A DNA stretch of 64,000 nucleotides from Actinomadura pelletieri DSM 43383 (lineage in GTDB: Bacteria > Actinomycetota > Actinomycetes > Streptosporangiales > Streptosporangiaceae). Shown here in pieces: positions 1-8,619 of the stretch. The notes under the pieces are model-generated. The model was not told the DNA's origin, did no database searches, and was given only the letters and a program-made list of their open reading frames with translations. Both the position numbers and the translations under genes were made by a program. The stretch spans positions 248,001 to 312,000 of the forward strand of contig NZ_RBWU01000007.1 in assembly GCF_003634705.1 (NCBI RefSeq). The letters are read 5' to 3'. Positions within the stretch are counted from its first letter, which is position 1. Each line of letters begins with the position of its first letter.

Positions 1-1
1 C

Positions 2-226
2 ACCGTCCTGACCCGGCCCAGCCCCTGGCGGCTCGGCCCCGGGCAGGATGAGCTGATCATCGCGTGGCTGCGCGGCTGGGTCGCCGCCGCCGTCGAGCAG
101 CGCCCCGACCTCACGCCCGAAGCGGACGCCTACCTGGGCCGCCGCCTCGACGCCTGCGCCGCGGGCGGCCTCGCCGTCGAGGTGCACCATGTCGACCTGC
201 TCGCCGTCCCCGGGGGGTCGAGATGA
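2..226 (+). CDS. C-terminal fragment of a probable SAM-dependent methyltransferase (partial)
   Basis: Open frame from the window edge to TGA at 224-226, 74 residues. The run begins TVLTRPSPWRLGPGQ and ends VHHVDLLAVPGGSR. From memory this resembles the C-terminus of class I methyltransferases found beside UPF0104 and creatininase genes in actinomycetes, but no catalytic motif lies in the visible part, so the family call is tentative. Its stop overlaps the next gene's ATG (ATGA at 223-226), which implies one operon. The coding frame itself is well supported by codon use; the product is not. Confidence 0.5.
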   Translation, partial: TVLTRPSPWRLGPGQDELIIAWLRGWVAAAVEQRPDLTPEADAYLGRRLDACAAGGLAVEVHHVDLLAVPGGSR

Positions 227-1158
227 CGAGGCTCGTTCGGCGGCGCGGGCCGTGGCTGCGCCTGCTCGTCGGGCTCGGCATCCTCGCCGCGCTCCTGTGG
301 TGGCACAGCACCGCCGCGTTCGTGGACGCCCTCCGCGCCGTCGACGCCCCCGCCATCGCCGCCGCCCTCGCCGTCGGGCTGGTGACGACCGTGCTCAGCG
401 CGGCCCGCTGGCGCCTCGTCGCCCACCGCCTCGGCCTGCGCCTGACCCTCGCCGACGCCGTCACCGACTACTACCGGGCGCAGTTCCTCAACGCGGTCCT
501 GCCCGCCGGGATCCTCGGGGACGTCCACCGCGCCGTGAACCACGGACGGCGGTCGGGCGCGGGCGGTGTACGGGCCGTGTTCCTCGAACGGGTCGCGGGG
601 CAGGTCGTGCCGGTCATGGTGGGCGTCGCCGTCCTTTTCACCCAGCCCGCCGTCCTGGCGGCGATGACACCGGCGCTGCTCACCCTCACGGCCGTCCTGG
701 GCGTCCTGCTCCTCTTGGCCCGCAGGTATCACCGGGCGCTCGCGGCGACGTTCGCCGACGTCCGGGCCGTCCTGGACGCCCTGCCCGCCATCACCGTGCT
801 GTCCCTGACGGCCCTCGCCGGGCATCTCTCCCTGTTCGTGCTCGCCGCCCGCCTCACCGGCTCCACCGCGCCGCTCCACCAGTTGCTGCCGCTCCTGCTG
901 CTGGCGCTCCTCGTCATGATCCTGCCGGTGAACGTCGGCGGCTGGGGGCCCCGCGAGGCGGTGCTCACCGTCGCGTTCGGCGCCGCCGGGCTCGGCTCAG
1001 CGCAGGGCCTCACCGTCTCCGTCCTGTACGGGGTGCTCACCTTCGTCGCGTGCCTGCCCGGCGCCGCCGCCCTGCTGCTGAAGCGCCGCGAGGCACCCCC
1101 CGAACGACGCGACGAGGCTCTCCAGGGCGTCCCGGCCCTTGCGGGCGCGGGCCAGTGA
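223..1158 (+). CDS. UPF0104 / lysylphosphatidylglycerol synthase-like membrane protein
   Basis: A 311-residue integral membrane protein. The ATG at 223 overlaps the previous stop and is followed by an Arg-rich stretch (MTRLVRRRGPWLR) and about seven hydrophobic segments, the layout of the flippase-like domain of the YbhN/MprF N-terminal family. The motif FLNAVLPAGILGDVHRA near residues 88-104 and NVGGWGPREA near residue 240 match the family's conserved loops. There is no C-terminal synthase domain, so lipid lysylation is not expected. A role in moving or anchoring an amphipathic lipid is an inference. Its 3' end runs 162 bases into the antisense of the convergent creatininase gene. Confidence 0.8.
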   Translation: MTRLVRRRGPWLRLLVGLGILAALLWWHSTAAFVDALRAVDAPAIAAALAVGLVTTVLSAARWRLVAHRLGLRLTLADAVTDYYRAQFLNAVLPAGILGDVHRAVNHGRRSGAGGVRAVFLERVAGQVVPVMVGVAVLFTQPAVLAAMTPALLTLTAVLGVLLLLARRYHRALAATFADVRAVLDALPAITVLSLTALAGHLSLFVLAARLTGSTAPLHQLLPLLLLALLVMILPVNVGGWGPREAVLTVAFGAAGLGSAQGLTVSVLYGVLTFVACLPGAAALLLKRREAPPERRDEALQGVPALAGAGQ

Positions 1159-1758
1159 CGGCCGGCCGATGACACCGGACTCGGTGTAGGCGGCCATCCC
1201 CGCGGTCAGCAGGAACCGCCGGTCATCGGCCCGGTGGTCGGCGGTCTGGTAGCCGTCCCGGACCAGCTCCGGGTGGGCGTGCAGCAGGATCGACGTCTCC
1301 AGCTCCCCGGCGTGCATGTCGGCGTCGCCGGAGGTCTCCATCCCGGCGGCGCGCCGCGCGTCCTCCCAGTCGTCCGGCCCCGGGAACAGGGCCATGTCCC
1401 CGGACGCCTCCTGCACCACGTTCCCCAGCACGTAGTTGCCGCCGTGCCCGTTCACCAGCACGAGCTTCGGCACCCCCGCCCGCGCGAGCGAGTCGGCGAC
1501 GTCCCGCACCACCGCGTGCAGGGTCGCCGCCGAGATGCTCACCGTCCCCGGCCAGGCCGCGTGCTCATGCGAGCACGAGATCGTCACGGGCGGGAGCGTC
1601 CGCACCGGATGCCTCGTCGCGATCTCCCGCGCGATCGTGCAGGCGATCACCGTGTCCGTCGCCAGCGGCAGGAACGGGCCGTGTTGCTCGTGGCTCCCGA
1701 TCGGCAGGACCGCCACGGGCACGTCCGGTGTCTCGGGACTCGTGTGCGTCGGCAGCAT
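997..1758 (-). CDS. Creatininase-family amidohydrolase
   Basis: A 253-residue protein of the creatininase/MftE family, metal-dependent hydrolases acting on cyclic amides or peptide bonds. Family marks are IGSHEQHGPFLPLATDT near residue 20 (Glu and His metal ligands), VNGHGGN near residue 103, and DMHAGELETS near residue 145. The last 25 or so residues (rich in Gln and Gly) lie antisense to the UPF0104 gene and look like read-through rather than family sequence. The 5' end overlaps the PAP2 frame by 194 bases on the same strand. Related enzymes act in mycofactocin and pterin pathways; substrate here is unknown. Confidence 0.85.
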   Translation of the reverse strand: MLPTHTSPETPDVPVAVLPIGSHEQHGPFLPLATDTVIACTIAREIATRHPVRTLPPVTISCSHEHAAWPGTVSISAATLHAVVRDVADSLARAGVPKLVLVNGHGGNYVLGNVVQEASGDMALFPGPDDWEDARRAAGMETSGDADMHAGELETSILLHAHPELVRDGYQTADHRADDRRFLLTAGMAAYTESGVIGRPSLARARKGRDALESLVASFGGCLAALQQQGGGAGQARDEGEHPVQDGDGEALR

Positions 1759-2470
1759 GCCCCCAACCCTGCCGCACCCGCTCCACCAGCGAAACCAGCG
1801 CCATCGCCACGACCAGCAGGACGCCGGCGACGATCCCGTCCACCCAGTAGTGGTTCGCCGTCACCACGACCACGAACACCGTGACCGGCGCGTGCATCGC
1901 GATGACCCACCGCCACCGGCTCCGCGACACCCGCAGCACCGCGACCGCCACCAGGATCGCCCACCCGATGTGCAGCGACGGCATCGCCGCGTACTGGTTC
2001 GCGAGCCCGTCGGCCTCCGCCGGGTACGCCGACGGCCCCACCGTCAGCATCGTGTCCACCGCGCCGATGCCCGCCAGGCGCGGCGGCGCCAACGGGAACA
2101 GCATGTGCACGACCAGCCCCGCCGCCGTCAACGCCACCAGTTCGTTCCGGACCCTGCCGTAGGACGACCGGTGACGCACGTAAAGCCAGACCAGCAGCAG
2201 GGCCGTCCCCGGAAAGTGCACGCCCACGTAGTACACGTTCGCGAGGAACGCCGTGTGATCCCACCCGAGCGCCCACTGCTGGAAATCCACCTCGTTCGGC
2301 AACCACGACCGTTCGAACCGCCACAGCCGTGCCGCGTTCTCCATCGCCACACCGGAACCGTGCTCGAACAACGTCCGCCCCCACTTGTAGAAGGCGAACA
2401 GGACCAGCAGGAGCCCCATCTCGGTGACCAACGGCCGTATCGCGCGCCCCCGCATCGCCACGCTCGCCAT
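1565..2470 (-). CDS. PAP2-superfamily membrane phosphatase
   Basis: A 301-residue membrane protein of the PAP2_3 (inositolphosphotransferase-like) type. AMPSLHIGWAI near residue 165 and ANHYWVDGIVAG near residue 208 carry the catalytic His and His/Asp of phosphatase motifs 2 and 3, among about six membrane segments. The start is fixed by a strong Shine-Dalgarno sequence (GGGAGGGGAC directly before the ATG). The PAP2 domain ends near residue 235; the remaining 65 residues are hydrophilic and overlap the creatininase gene in another frame, so the natural C-terminus may be shorter or a frameshift may have removed the stop. Confidence 0.82.
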   Translation of the reverse strand: MASVAMRGRAIRPLVTEMGLLLVLFAFYKWGRTLFEHGSGVAMENAARLWRFERSWLPNEVDFQQWALGWDHTAFLANVYYVGVHFPGTALLLVWLYVRHRSSYGRVRNELVALTAAGLVVHMLFPLAPPRLAGIGAVDTMLTVGPSAYPAEADGLANQYAAMPSLHIGWAILVAVAVLRVSRSRWRWVIAMHAPVTVFVVVVTANHYWVDGIVAGVLLVVAMALVSLVERVRQGWGHAADAHESRDTGRARGGPADREPRATRPVPAAGDGHGDRLHDRAGDRDEASGADAPARDDLVLA

Positions 2471-2678
2471 GTCCCCTCCCGTGCCCGTCTCCGTCGTTCA
2501 ATGACAACCCTTGCCTCTGACATTCCGTGAGGCACTGGGCCCAGCCACCCACCGTGGGGAGGGAAAGCCCCGCACCGAAGGTGGAGGTAGCCCCACCCCC
2601 CGAGCCCGGCACGGGCCGGGCCCGACTGTCCCAAAAAGGTCGATCAACCGGGAATAGCCCCACTAGGGTTCGTTGATC
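2471..2678. other. Divergent intergenic region with a GC hairpin
   Basis: About 200 bases between the leftward PAP2 gene and the rightward membrane-protein gene. It holds a 7-bp hairpin (GCCCGGC at 2604-2610, loop ACGG, GCCGGGC at 2615-2621) and must carry both promoters. I see no clear -35/-10 pair. Confidence 0.4.
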
Positions 2679-4099
2679 ATGTCGCAGTGGAGCGGAAGAA
2701 CGCAGGCGGTTTTATGGGTCGCCGCGGTCGCGGTGAGTGTGGCTCCGGACACGGCGAGTTGGGTAGCCTCGCTTTTCGGTTCGTCGTCCGGCCCTTACCT
2801 GTGGGGTGCCGTCACCCATGGCGCCGATTGTGAGGGCTTCCACCAATGGACGGAGTTGGTGGTGGACCTGCGCGGCTATCGCGCCCTCAGGAGCAGGCCG
2901 TACCTGATCGTCCTTCCGGCGTTCCTGATCTGGCTGGTGACCAGACGGCGTGCCGTCGGATGGGCGGCCGCGGGAACCCTTGGGCCGGTGATGGCCGGCG
3001 AACCGGTCCTCTTCGGCTATGACGTGGCACGGTCGGGCGGCGCGTGCACCGACCTGTGGCTGAGCCCCTTCGCCGGTTCACAGATCATCGGATGGACGTA
3101 CGGGCTTGCCCCGCTGGTCCTCATTCTGGCGACGCTCTACCGTCCGGGTCGCCGCGCGTTCCGCGCGGTCGCGGTGACCACGGTCGTCACTCTCATCCTG
3201 GGGACCGCCGGTGACATTCCACGGCCGAAGACCGTGCTGGCGAACCCCGACGACTGCCGTCAGGTGAATCACCCGAGTCAGATCGACCCCGACGCACTGA
3301 GGTCGACAATCGAGAAACTCTCCGCGCACCAGCGAAGACTCGCCTTCGTCTGCTCGTTACGGGATTTCCCCGGCGCGCGTTTCGCGGAGGGCGGTTCGCC
3401 GTCCGACGCCGTCCTGCTCGATATGGGTAGGCGCGCCTGTCAGGGGACGAGCGGCTACCGGATCGTGACCTCGCCCGCCTGGGCGCACGCACGCCTTCCA
3501 TCGATCAGCTCGCGTACCTGTGCCCGGAGAAGGCGATTCCGCAAATGCGTGAGCTGGAACAGACGAGAAAGAAAAGGGCGGAGGAGTATCGGCGTCAGGA
3601 AGCGCAGGCCCTGGCCTACTGCGAACGGACCGTCCCCAAGGGACCGCGTCCGGCCAGAGAGGCGACAGAACTCGCCTACGGCGGGGAGAGCAGTAGCTAC
3701 TTCGTCGGCGCCGGGGATGACGGCCCTTCCTTCGACAAGGCTCTCGACGACGGTTTGATAGCGGCCGTGGGCGGGGCGGTCACCATTCTCACCGGCACCG
3801 AAGGGGATCTGTGTCTGACCGTCCGGGCCTACCGGAAGGCGCCACCGCCCGCCCTCAAGGGCTGGGACAAGGTCGTCGAAGTCGGCTTCGACAGCCCGGA
3901 CGGCAAGACCATGGTCGGCTCGTATGAAGGCGAGGCGGAACTGCCGTCGCTCACCGCGTCCGGCCCGGGACCGTACCGGCTGCGCCTTCACGTCCGCGGC
4001 CACGGCGCCCCCGAAACCTTCTACCCCGAAATGCCCGACGAACATCACCTGATCGTCGTCTACCCCGGCAGATCCAAGGAACGGAAGAAATACAAGTGA
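2679..4099 (+). pseudogene. Hypothetical membrane protein, interrupted by an apparent -1 frameshift
   Basis: Two overlapping frames read as one gene of about 473 residues. The first part (ATG at 2679, or TTG at 2673) encodes roughly 170 residues with four hydrophobic segments, then a soluble region with Cys residues up to MGRRACQG (about 3445). Past that point this frame turns into Arg-rich out-of-frame sequence until 3758. The -1 frame opens at 3431 and continues sensibly (DRDLARLGARTPSIDQLAYLCPEKAIPQ, then MRELEQTRKK) to the stop at 4099. A lost base in the G-run at 3443-3446 would explain the switch. I recognise no domain. It could be a sequencing error, a real disruption, or two proteins. 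Confidence 0.6.
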
Positions 4100-4127
4100 A
4101 CGCCTGGACGAAATGAAGGGTGAATCG

Positions 4128-4781
4128 ATGATGCGTGGACGGATTCCGATGATATTGCTGGCCACCGCGCTCGTCGGTGGATGCGCCGAAGCCGCACCCG
4201 ACGATGCAGCGGACTCCACTCCCAGCCGTGCGACGCAACCCGTGGCCACCCCTTCGACTTCGGCGAAGAAAGACGAGTCGAAGAAGATCGATCCCGGGGA
4301 GACGCAGTCGGCCTGGTGGACGTGGGCGGCCAGTGCGCCGACCGGACGAAACCCCGTGGAGGACACGGACGGCGCGCACTGCGCGGTCGGCCAGCCGAAC
4401 GACCTGTGGTTCCTGGCGGGCACCTTCGGCGGCACGGTGCGGCGAACCTGCACGGTCCCGCCCGGACGCGACCTGGTGGCGCCGATAGTGAACCTGCACG
4501 GCTCGAAGACCGACTGCGCGGATTTCATGAGCACCGCGAGCGGCACATTGACGGTGGACGGAAAGGCGTCATCAGTTCAGCGCTGGAGCGCGACTCCGAT
4601 CACGGTCACCGGGGTCGCCGGAAATCCGGTGACGCGGGCGGAAGGCTCGGTCGACGCGTACGGCTGCGGCCTGTGGGGCGTGGTCCGGTCCCTGCCGCCC
4701 GGGTCGCACCAGGTGCGCATTCGGGGCGGCAGTGGAGACTTCAAACTCGCGGTCGACTACGAACTGACCGTCCAGGGGTAA
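4128..4781 (+). CDS. Secreted lipoprotein, function unknown
   Basis: A 217-residue lipoprotein. The start at 4128 is preferred over 4113 because AAGGG lies about 8 bases upstream and the signal peptide then reads MMRGRIPMILLATALVGGC, ending in a lipobox with Cys at residue 19. A low-complexity Pro/Ser/Thr linker follows, then a beta-rich domain with four further Cys residues. Motifs such as DLWFLAGTFGGTVRRTC suggest the uncharacterised actinobacterial secreted family in which the mature domain has an FLAGTFGG-like core; I cannot assign a function. It follows the frameshifted membrane gene by 28 bases and may be co-transcribed with it. Confidence 0.75.
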   Translation: MMRGRIPMILLATALVGGCAEAAPDDAADSTPSRATQPVATPSTSAKKDESKKIDPGETQSAWWTWAASAPTGRNPVEDTDGAHCAVGQPNDLWFLAGTFGGTVRRTCTVPPGRDLVAPIVNLHGSKTDCADFMSTASGTLTVDGKASSVQRWSATPITVTGVAGNPVTRAEGSVDAYGCGLWGVVRSLPPGSHQVRIRGGSGDFKLAVDYELTVQG

Positions 4782-4871
4782 GGCGCCGCTCGCGTTCGGA
4801 ACGCCCTGCCTTCTCAGGCGCAGATGAAAGGGAACGGTCCGGTTCTCGACTTCGGAGTGGAAGTTCCAGAT

Positions 4872-4888
4872 AACGCCCAATCGGCGTT
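4872..4888. terminator. Candidate bidirectional terminator hairpin
   Basis: Inverted repeat AACGCC (4872-4877) / GGCGTT (4883-4888) with a 5-base loop, in the 124-base gap between the lipoprotein gene and the convergent end of the lan operon. There is no U-tract, so this is weak. Confidence 0.3.
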
Positions 4889-4905
4889 GGTCGCCGAAAC
4901 ATCCG

Positions 4906-6648
4906 TCAGGTGTGCCAGTGACCGACCAGTTCGGCGTAGAGGGAATTGTGTCTCATCAGAGCGTCGTGGGAGCCGATGACGGGGGTGGAGCCGTCGAGGA
5001 GCAGGATGAGGTCGGCGCGTTCGGCGGAGCTGATCCGGTGCGCGATGACGATGAGGGTCCCGCCCCGGTCGGCGAGGGCCTGTTCGGCACGCGCCTCCGC
5101 GGCCGGATCGAGATGGCTGGTGGCCTCGTCCAGGATCGTGATCGGCGCGGGGGACAGGTACGCGCGCGCGAGCGTGATGAGTTGACGTTCGCCGTGGGAG
5201 AGGGCGCCGCCCCCGGGTGGGATCTCGGCGTCGTAGCCGCCGAGACGTTCGACCGTGCCGGACAGCCCGACGGCGTCGACGGCGCGGTCGAGCTGCCTGT
5301 CGGTGGCCTGCGGACACAGGTAGACCAGGTTGTCGCGCAGCGCCCCGGCGAAGACGTAGCTCTCCTGCGGGACGAGGGTGACCGCCGACCGCAGCCGCGC
5401 CGGATCGAGATCGGGAACCGGGACGCCGCCGAGCGTGACGGTGCCCTTCTGCGGACGGAGCAGGCCCGTGAGCAGGTTCGCCAGCGTCGACTTCCCGGTG
5501 CCGCTCGGACCGACCACGGCCAGATGGGTGCCCTCCGGGACGTACAGGGACACGTCCGTGAGAACCGGTTCGGCGCCCGGAGCGTAGGCGAACGTGAGGT
5601 GGTCGGTCTCGATGTCGAACGAACCGGGGGCGGCGACCGGCGCGGCGACCGGCCCGGCGACCGGCGCGATGATCGACGGCGGGGCCGGGATCGCGCACAC
5701 CTCGGCGAGCCGTCCGAGCATCACCGCGAGACTGAGCAGCAGGGTTCCGCCGGTGTCGACGAGGACGATGATGCCCGGCTGGAGCCCCGTCACGAGATAG
5801 ACGGCCCCGCCCGCCACCTCCCCGGCGGTGAGGCCGTGCCGCGCGGTCAGATAGGGCGACAGGGCGAGGAGCGCGAGCAGCGGCAGATGCACGCCGAGGC
5901 CCAGCACCGGCAACCGGACCAGGCGGGTGCGGGCGTAGGCGCGCAGCGCCCCCGCCTGGGCGTCGACGGCCTCCCCGACCGTACGGGCCGCGCGGTCCTC
6001 GGCGGCGCACGCGGCGACGTCCCGGACACCGTGCACGATCACGGCGGCGGTCTCGCCGATGCGCTCCGCCTCCCGGACGACGGCCCGGTAACGCCGCACC
6101 TGCATGCCGAGGAACGCGGCGAACACCGTCAGGGCCAGGCCCACCGACCCACAGGCGACCAGGGCCAGCGGCGGGGAGAGCAGCGTCAGGCCGACCAGCG
6201 CGGCGACGCCCGCCGACAGCAGTTGCCGGACGTTGCGCAGCGCCGTCCCCAGCAGCGCCCGGACGGCCTCGGCCTGCTCGGTCACCTGGGACGCGCCCGC
6301 CCCCGCCGCGTCCGGCGACCGGTCGGAGATCCGGTGCAGGGCGGCGGTGACGACCTCCCGGACGAGCGAGTCGCGCATCGGCTCGACGGTGGCGGCGAGC
6401 CACGGGTAGATCCGGCCGGTGCCCACCGCCCCGGCGATGTACAGGACCGCGAGGGCGCCCAGCCACGCCAGGCCGGTGAGCGGCCGGTCGGCGAGGAACC
6501 CGTGGTCGATGGCCCGTGCCAGCAGCAGCCCGGACGCCAGCGCGGGCAGCGACTCCAGCGCCGACCAGGCGGCCAGCCGGCGCAGCGCGGGCCCCCGCCC
6601 GCGCAGATGGCGGCGCAGCAGCCGGACGGCGGGCGGCGCGGCGATCAT
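4906..6648 (-). CDS. ABC exporter half-subunit (TMD-NBD), lanthipeptide transport, B subunit
   Basis: A 580-residue fused membrane and ATPase subunit of a heterodimeric exporter. The start at 6648 (MIAAPPAVRLLRR) overlaps the upstream subunit's stop by ATGA. Six membrane segments lie in roughly residues 20-300. The nucleotide-binding domain has Walker A GPSGTGKST near residue 375, Walker B ITILDEATSHLD with the catalytic Glu, and the H-loop VIAHRIS. The signature is altered to LSHGERQ instead of LSGGQ. That substitution faces the degenerate site of the partner, so the pair should have one competent and one weak ATP site. Last gene of the lan operon; likely exports the processed lanthipeptide. 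Confidence 0.87.
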   Translation of the reverse strand: MIAAPPAVRLLRRHLRGRGPALRRLAAWSALESLPALASGLLLARAIDHGFLADRPLTGLAWLGALAVLYIAGAVGTGRIYPWLAATVEPMRDSLVREVVTAALHRISDRSPDAAGAGASQVTEQAEAVRALLGTALRNVRQLLSAGVAALVGLTLLSPPLALVACGSVGLALTVFAAFLGMQVRRYRAVVREAERIGETAAVIVHGVRDVAACAAEDRAARTVGEAVDAQAGALRAYARTRLVRLPVLGLGVHLPLLALLALSPYLTARHGLTAGEVAGGAVYLVTGLQPGIIVLVDTGGTLLLSLAVMLGRLAEVCAIPAPPSIIAPVAGPVAAPVAAPGSFDIETDHLTFAYAPGAEPVLTDVSLYVPEGTHLAVVGPSGTGKSTLANLLTGLLRPQKGTVTLGGVPVPDLDPARLRSAVTLVPQESYVFAGALRDNLVYLCPQATDRQLDRAVDAVGLSGTVERLGGYDAEIPPGGGALSHGERQLITLARAYLSPAPITILDEATSHLDPAAEARAEQALADRGGTLIVIAHRISSAERADLILLLDGSTPVIGSHDALMRHNSLYAELVGHWHT

Positions 6649-8489
6649 GAGGCCGCCGGATCCGAGCCGAACACGGCCCGGTAGTCGGGGTCGTGCCACA
6701 GTTCCGCGTGCGGGGCCAGGGCCCGCACCCGGCCCCCGTCGAGCCAGGCGACGAGGTCGGCGCGGGCGGCGGTCGCGGGACGGCGGGCCACCACCAGGCT
6801 CGTGCGGCCGGTCAGGATCCGGCGCAGCGCCCGCGTCACCTTCGCCTCCGTGGCGGTGTCGAGGCTGCTGGTGGCGTCGTCGAGCACGACGACCCGCGCG
6901 TCGGTGAGCGCGGCGCGGGCCAGTCCGAGGCGTTGCAGCTCACCGCCGGACATCGGGGCGTCCGTGAGGAGGGTGTCGTAGCCGTCCGGCAGCGCCCGGA
7001 CGAAGGCGTCGGCGGCGGCGATGTCGGCGGCGCGGCGCACCTCGGCGCGCGTCGCGTCCGGGCGGGCGTAGGCGATCGTGTCGTGCACGGTGGCTCCGAG
7101 CAGGGCGGGACGTTCGAAGGCGTAGGCGACGGCCCGCCGCAGCTCCGGAAGCGGCACCGCGGCGACGGGCACGCCGTCGAGTTCCACCGCTCCCTCGTCG
7201 GGGTCGATCAGCCGCCCGATCGTCGACACCAGCACGCTCTTGCCCGACCCGGAGGCCCCGGCGACCGCGACGGTCGCGCCGGGCGGCACGTCCAGGTCGA
7301 GACCGTCCAGGACGGCGCGCCCCCCGGCACGGACGGTGACCCCGCGAAGGACGAGCCGTCCCGGGCCGTCCGGCAACCGCACCGGCCGTTCGGGGGGCCG
7401 GACCGCCGGGGAGGTCGTGAGGATCTCGTCGACGCGTCCGGCGCCGACCTGGCAGTTGAGCAGCGCCACGACGGTGTCGAACAGGGACGCCGACGCGACC
7501 GCCATCGCGACGTACGACGCGCTCGCCACGAGCTGGCCGGTGGTGATGTCGCCGCTGGCCAGGCGCAGCCCGGCGACTCCGATGACGAGGACCTGCACGA
7601 GCGGCGCGAGCATCGCCAACCGGCGGCTCACCCGCCCCTGCACCTGCCATGTCTCCCGGCCCGCCGCGCGCAGCTCGGGCAGCGGCCCGAGGATGCGCTG
7701 GACCTCGGTGTCCGCGGTACCGCTCGCCCGGATCGTCCGGATGCCCTGGCGGGCGTCGAGCAGCCGCGTCACGATCGCCGCCTGGCATCGCTGGTAACGC
7801 GCGAACGGCTCGGTGGCCTTGACGACGAAGACCCGCAACGCCACGACCACCGGCGGCACGCCCAGCGCGAACACGACGGCGAGCCACCAGTCGATCAGGG
7901 CCAGCGCGGTCACCGCCCCCACGGCGGTGAGCAGCGCCGCCGCCGCCGACAGCAGCAGGACGGGAAACGCCGCCGGAGCGGACGCGCTCTCGGTCAGCCG
8001 GGCCAGCACGTCCCCGGTGGGGAACCGCCGTGGGCCCTGCACGCCGAGCGCCAGCACCCGCCCGACCAGCCGGTGCCGCAGCCAGGCGGTGATGTCGCCG
8101 CCGCAGTAGGAGCCGAGCACGTCCTCCAACGTGTCGGCCAGCGTGGCCACGGCGAGGACGACCGCCAGCCGTGCCGCCGCCGCGCCGACGCCCGCGTCCG
8201 CCCGGACCGCGTCGATCGCCGAGGCGAGCATGACCGGGACGAGCAGCGTCGCGCCGACCCGGGTCGCGGTGAGCGCCGCCAGCACGGCCACCTTCAACCG
8301 GATGTGGCGGATGGCCTCCCACAGCCGGCGGCGGCCCGCGGCGCGCAACGCGGCGGTGGCGGCCGGCGACCCGAAGGGGACGGCGGCGCCCGTGGGCTCG
8401 GAAATGTCCGTGGGGTCGTCGGGGGCGTCCGAGGGGTCGGCGGGCGGGGTGGAGCGCGTCGATGTCCGGGCCACCCTTGTCCGCTCCAT
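6645..8489 (-). CDS. ABC exporter half-subunit (TMD-NBD), lanthipeptide transport, A subunit
   Basis: A 614-residue exporter subunit, partner of the downstream gene. After a hydrophilic N-terminus of about 45 residues come six membrane segments and a nucleotide-binding domain with Walker A GASGSGKSV, a canonical signature MSGGELQR, Walker B VVVLDDATSSLD and H-loop position VVARRPA. The catalytic Glu is Asp and the switch His is Arg, both hallmarks of the degenerate half-site in asymmetric exporters such as TM287/288. The gene starts 131 bases after the lanA stop, beyond a strong hairpin, and has no good Shine-Dalgarno sequence. It is expected to be made at lower level than the precursor. Confidence 0.87.
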   Translation of the reverse strand: MERTRVARTSTRSTPPADPSDAPDDPTDISEPTGAAVPFGSPAATAALRAAGRRRLWEAIRHIRLKVAVLAALTATRVGATLLVPVMLASAIDAVRADAGVGAAAARLAVVLAVATLADTLEDVLGSYCGGDITAWLRHRLVGRVLALGVQGPRRFPTGDVLARLTESASAPAAFPVLLLSAAAALLTAVGAVTALALIDWWLAVVFALGVPPVVVALRVFVVKATEPFARYQRCQAAIVTRLLDARQGIRTIRASGTADTEVQRILGPLPELRAAGRETWQVQGRVSRRLAMLAPLVQVLVIGVAGLRLASGDITTGQLVASASYVAMAVASASLFDTVVALLNCQVGAGRVDEILTTSPAVRPPERPVRLPDGPGRLVLRGVTVRAGGRAVLDGLDLDVPPGATVAVAGASGSGKSVLVSTIGRLIDPDEGAVELDGVPVAAVPLPELRRAVAYAFERPALLGATVHDTIAYARPDATRAEVRRAADIAAADAFVRALPDGYDTLLTDAPMSGGELQRLGLARAALTDARVVVLDDATSSLDTATEAKVTRALRRILTGRTSLVVARRPATAARADLVAWLDGGRVRALAPHAELWHDPDYRAVFGSDPAAS

Positions 8490-8529
8490 CCGATTTCGGC
8501 AGGAATCAACTAGAGTCGACTACATAGGT

Positions 8530-8565
8530 CCGGTCACGGACCGGCTTGCGCCGGTCCGTGACCGG
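8530..8565 (-). terminator. Hairpin after lanA, probable attenuator or mRNA stabiliser
   Basis: A perfect 15-bp stem (8530-8544 with 8551-8565) closed by a 6-base loop CTTGCG, 55 bases downstream of the lanA stop and 41 bases before the first transporter start. It has no U-tract. Such hairpins after precursor genes usually give partial termination or protect the 3' end, raising precursor over export mRNA. The structure is directly visible; the function is inferred. Confidence 0.65.
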
Positions 8566-8619
8566 GGTTCTGCGGCCGGAACGTTCAGGGGTTCCGAGGT
8601 CCGCATGGGTCGCACGGCA

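Noticed and set aside
3431..3460. Programmed -1 frameshifting as the reason for the split frame
   Set aside because: No X-XXY-YYZ slippery heptamer is in register with the first frame and no clear downstream stem was seen; an indel is simpler.
4912..6684. Long frame opposite the exporter gene
   Set aside because: No recognisable domain; the minus strand has Walker A, Walker B and membrane segments.
8510..8520. CTAGAGTCGAC, which looks like a cloning polylinker
   Set aside because: Only 11 bases match and both sides continue as native GC-rich sequence, so no vector is present.
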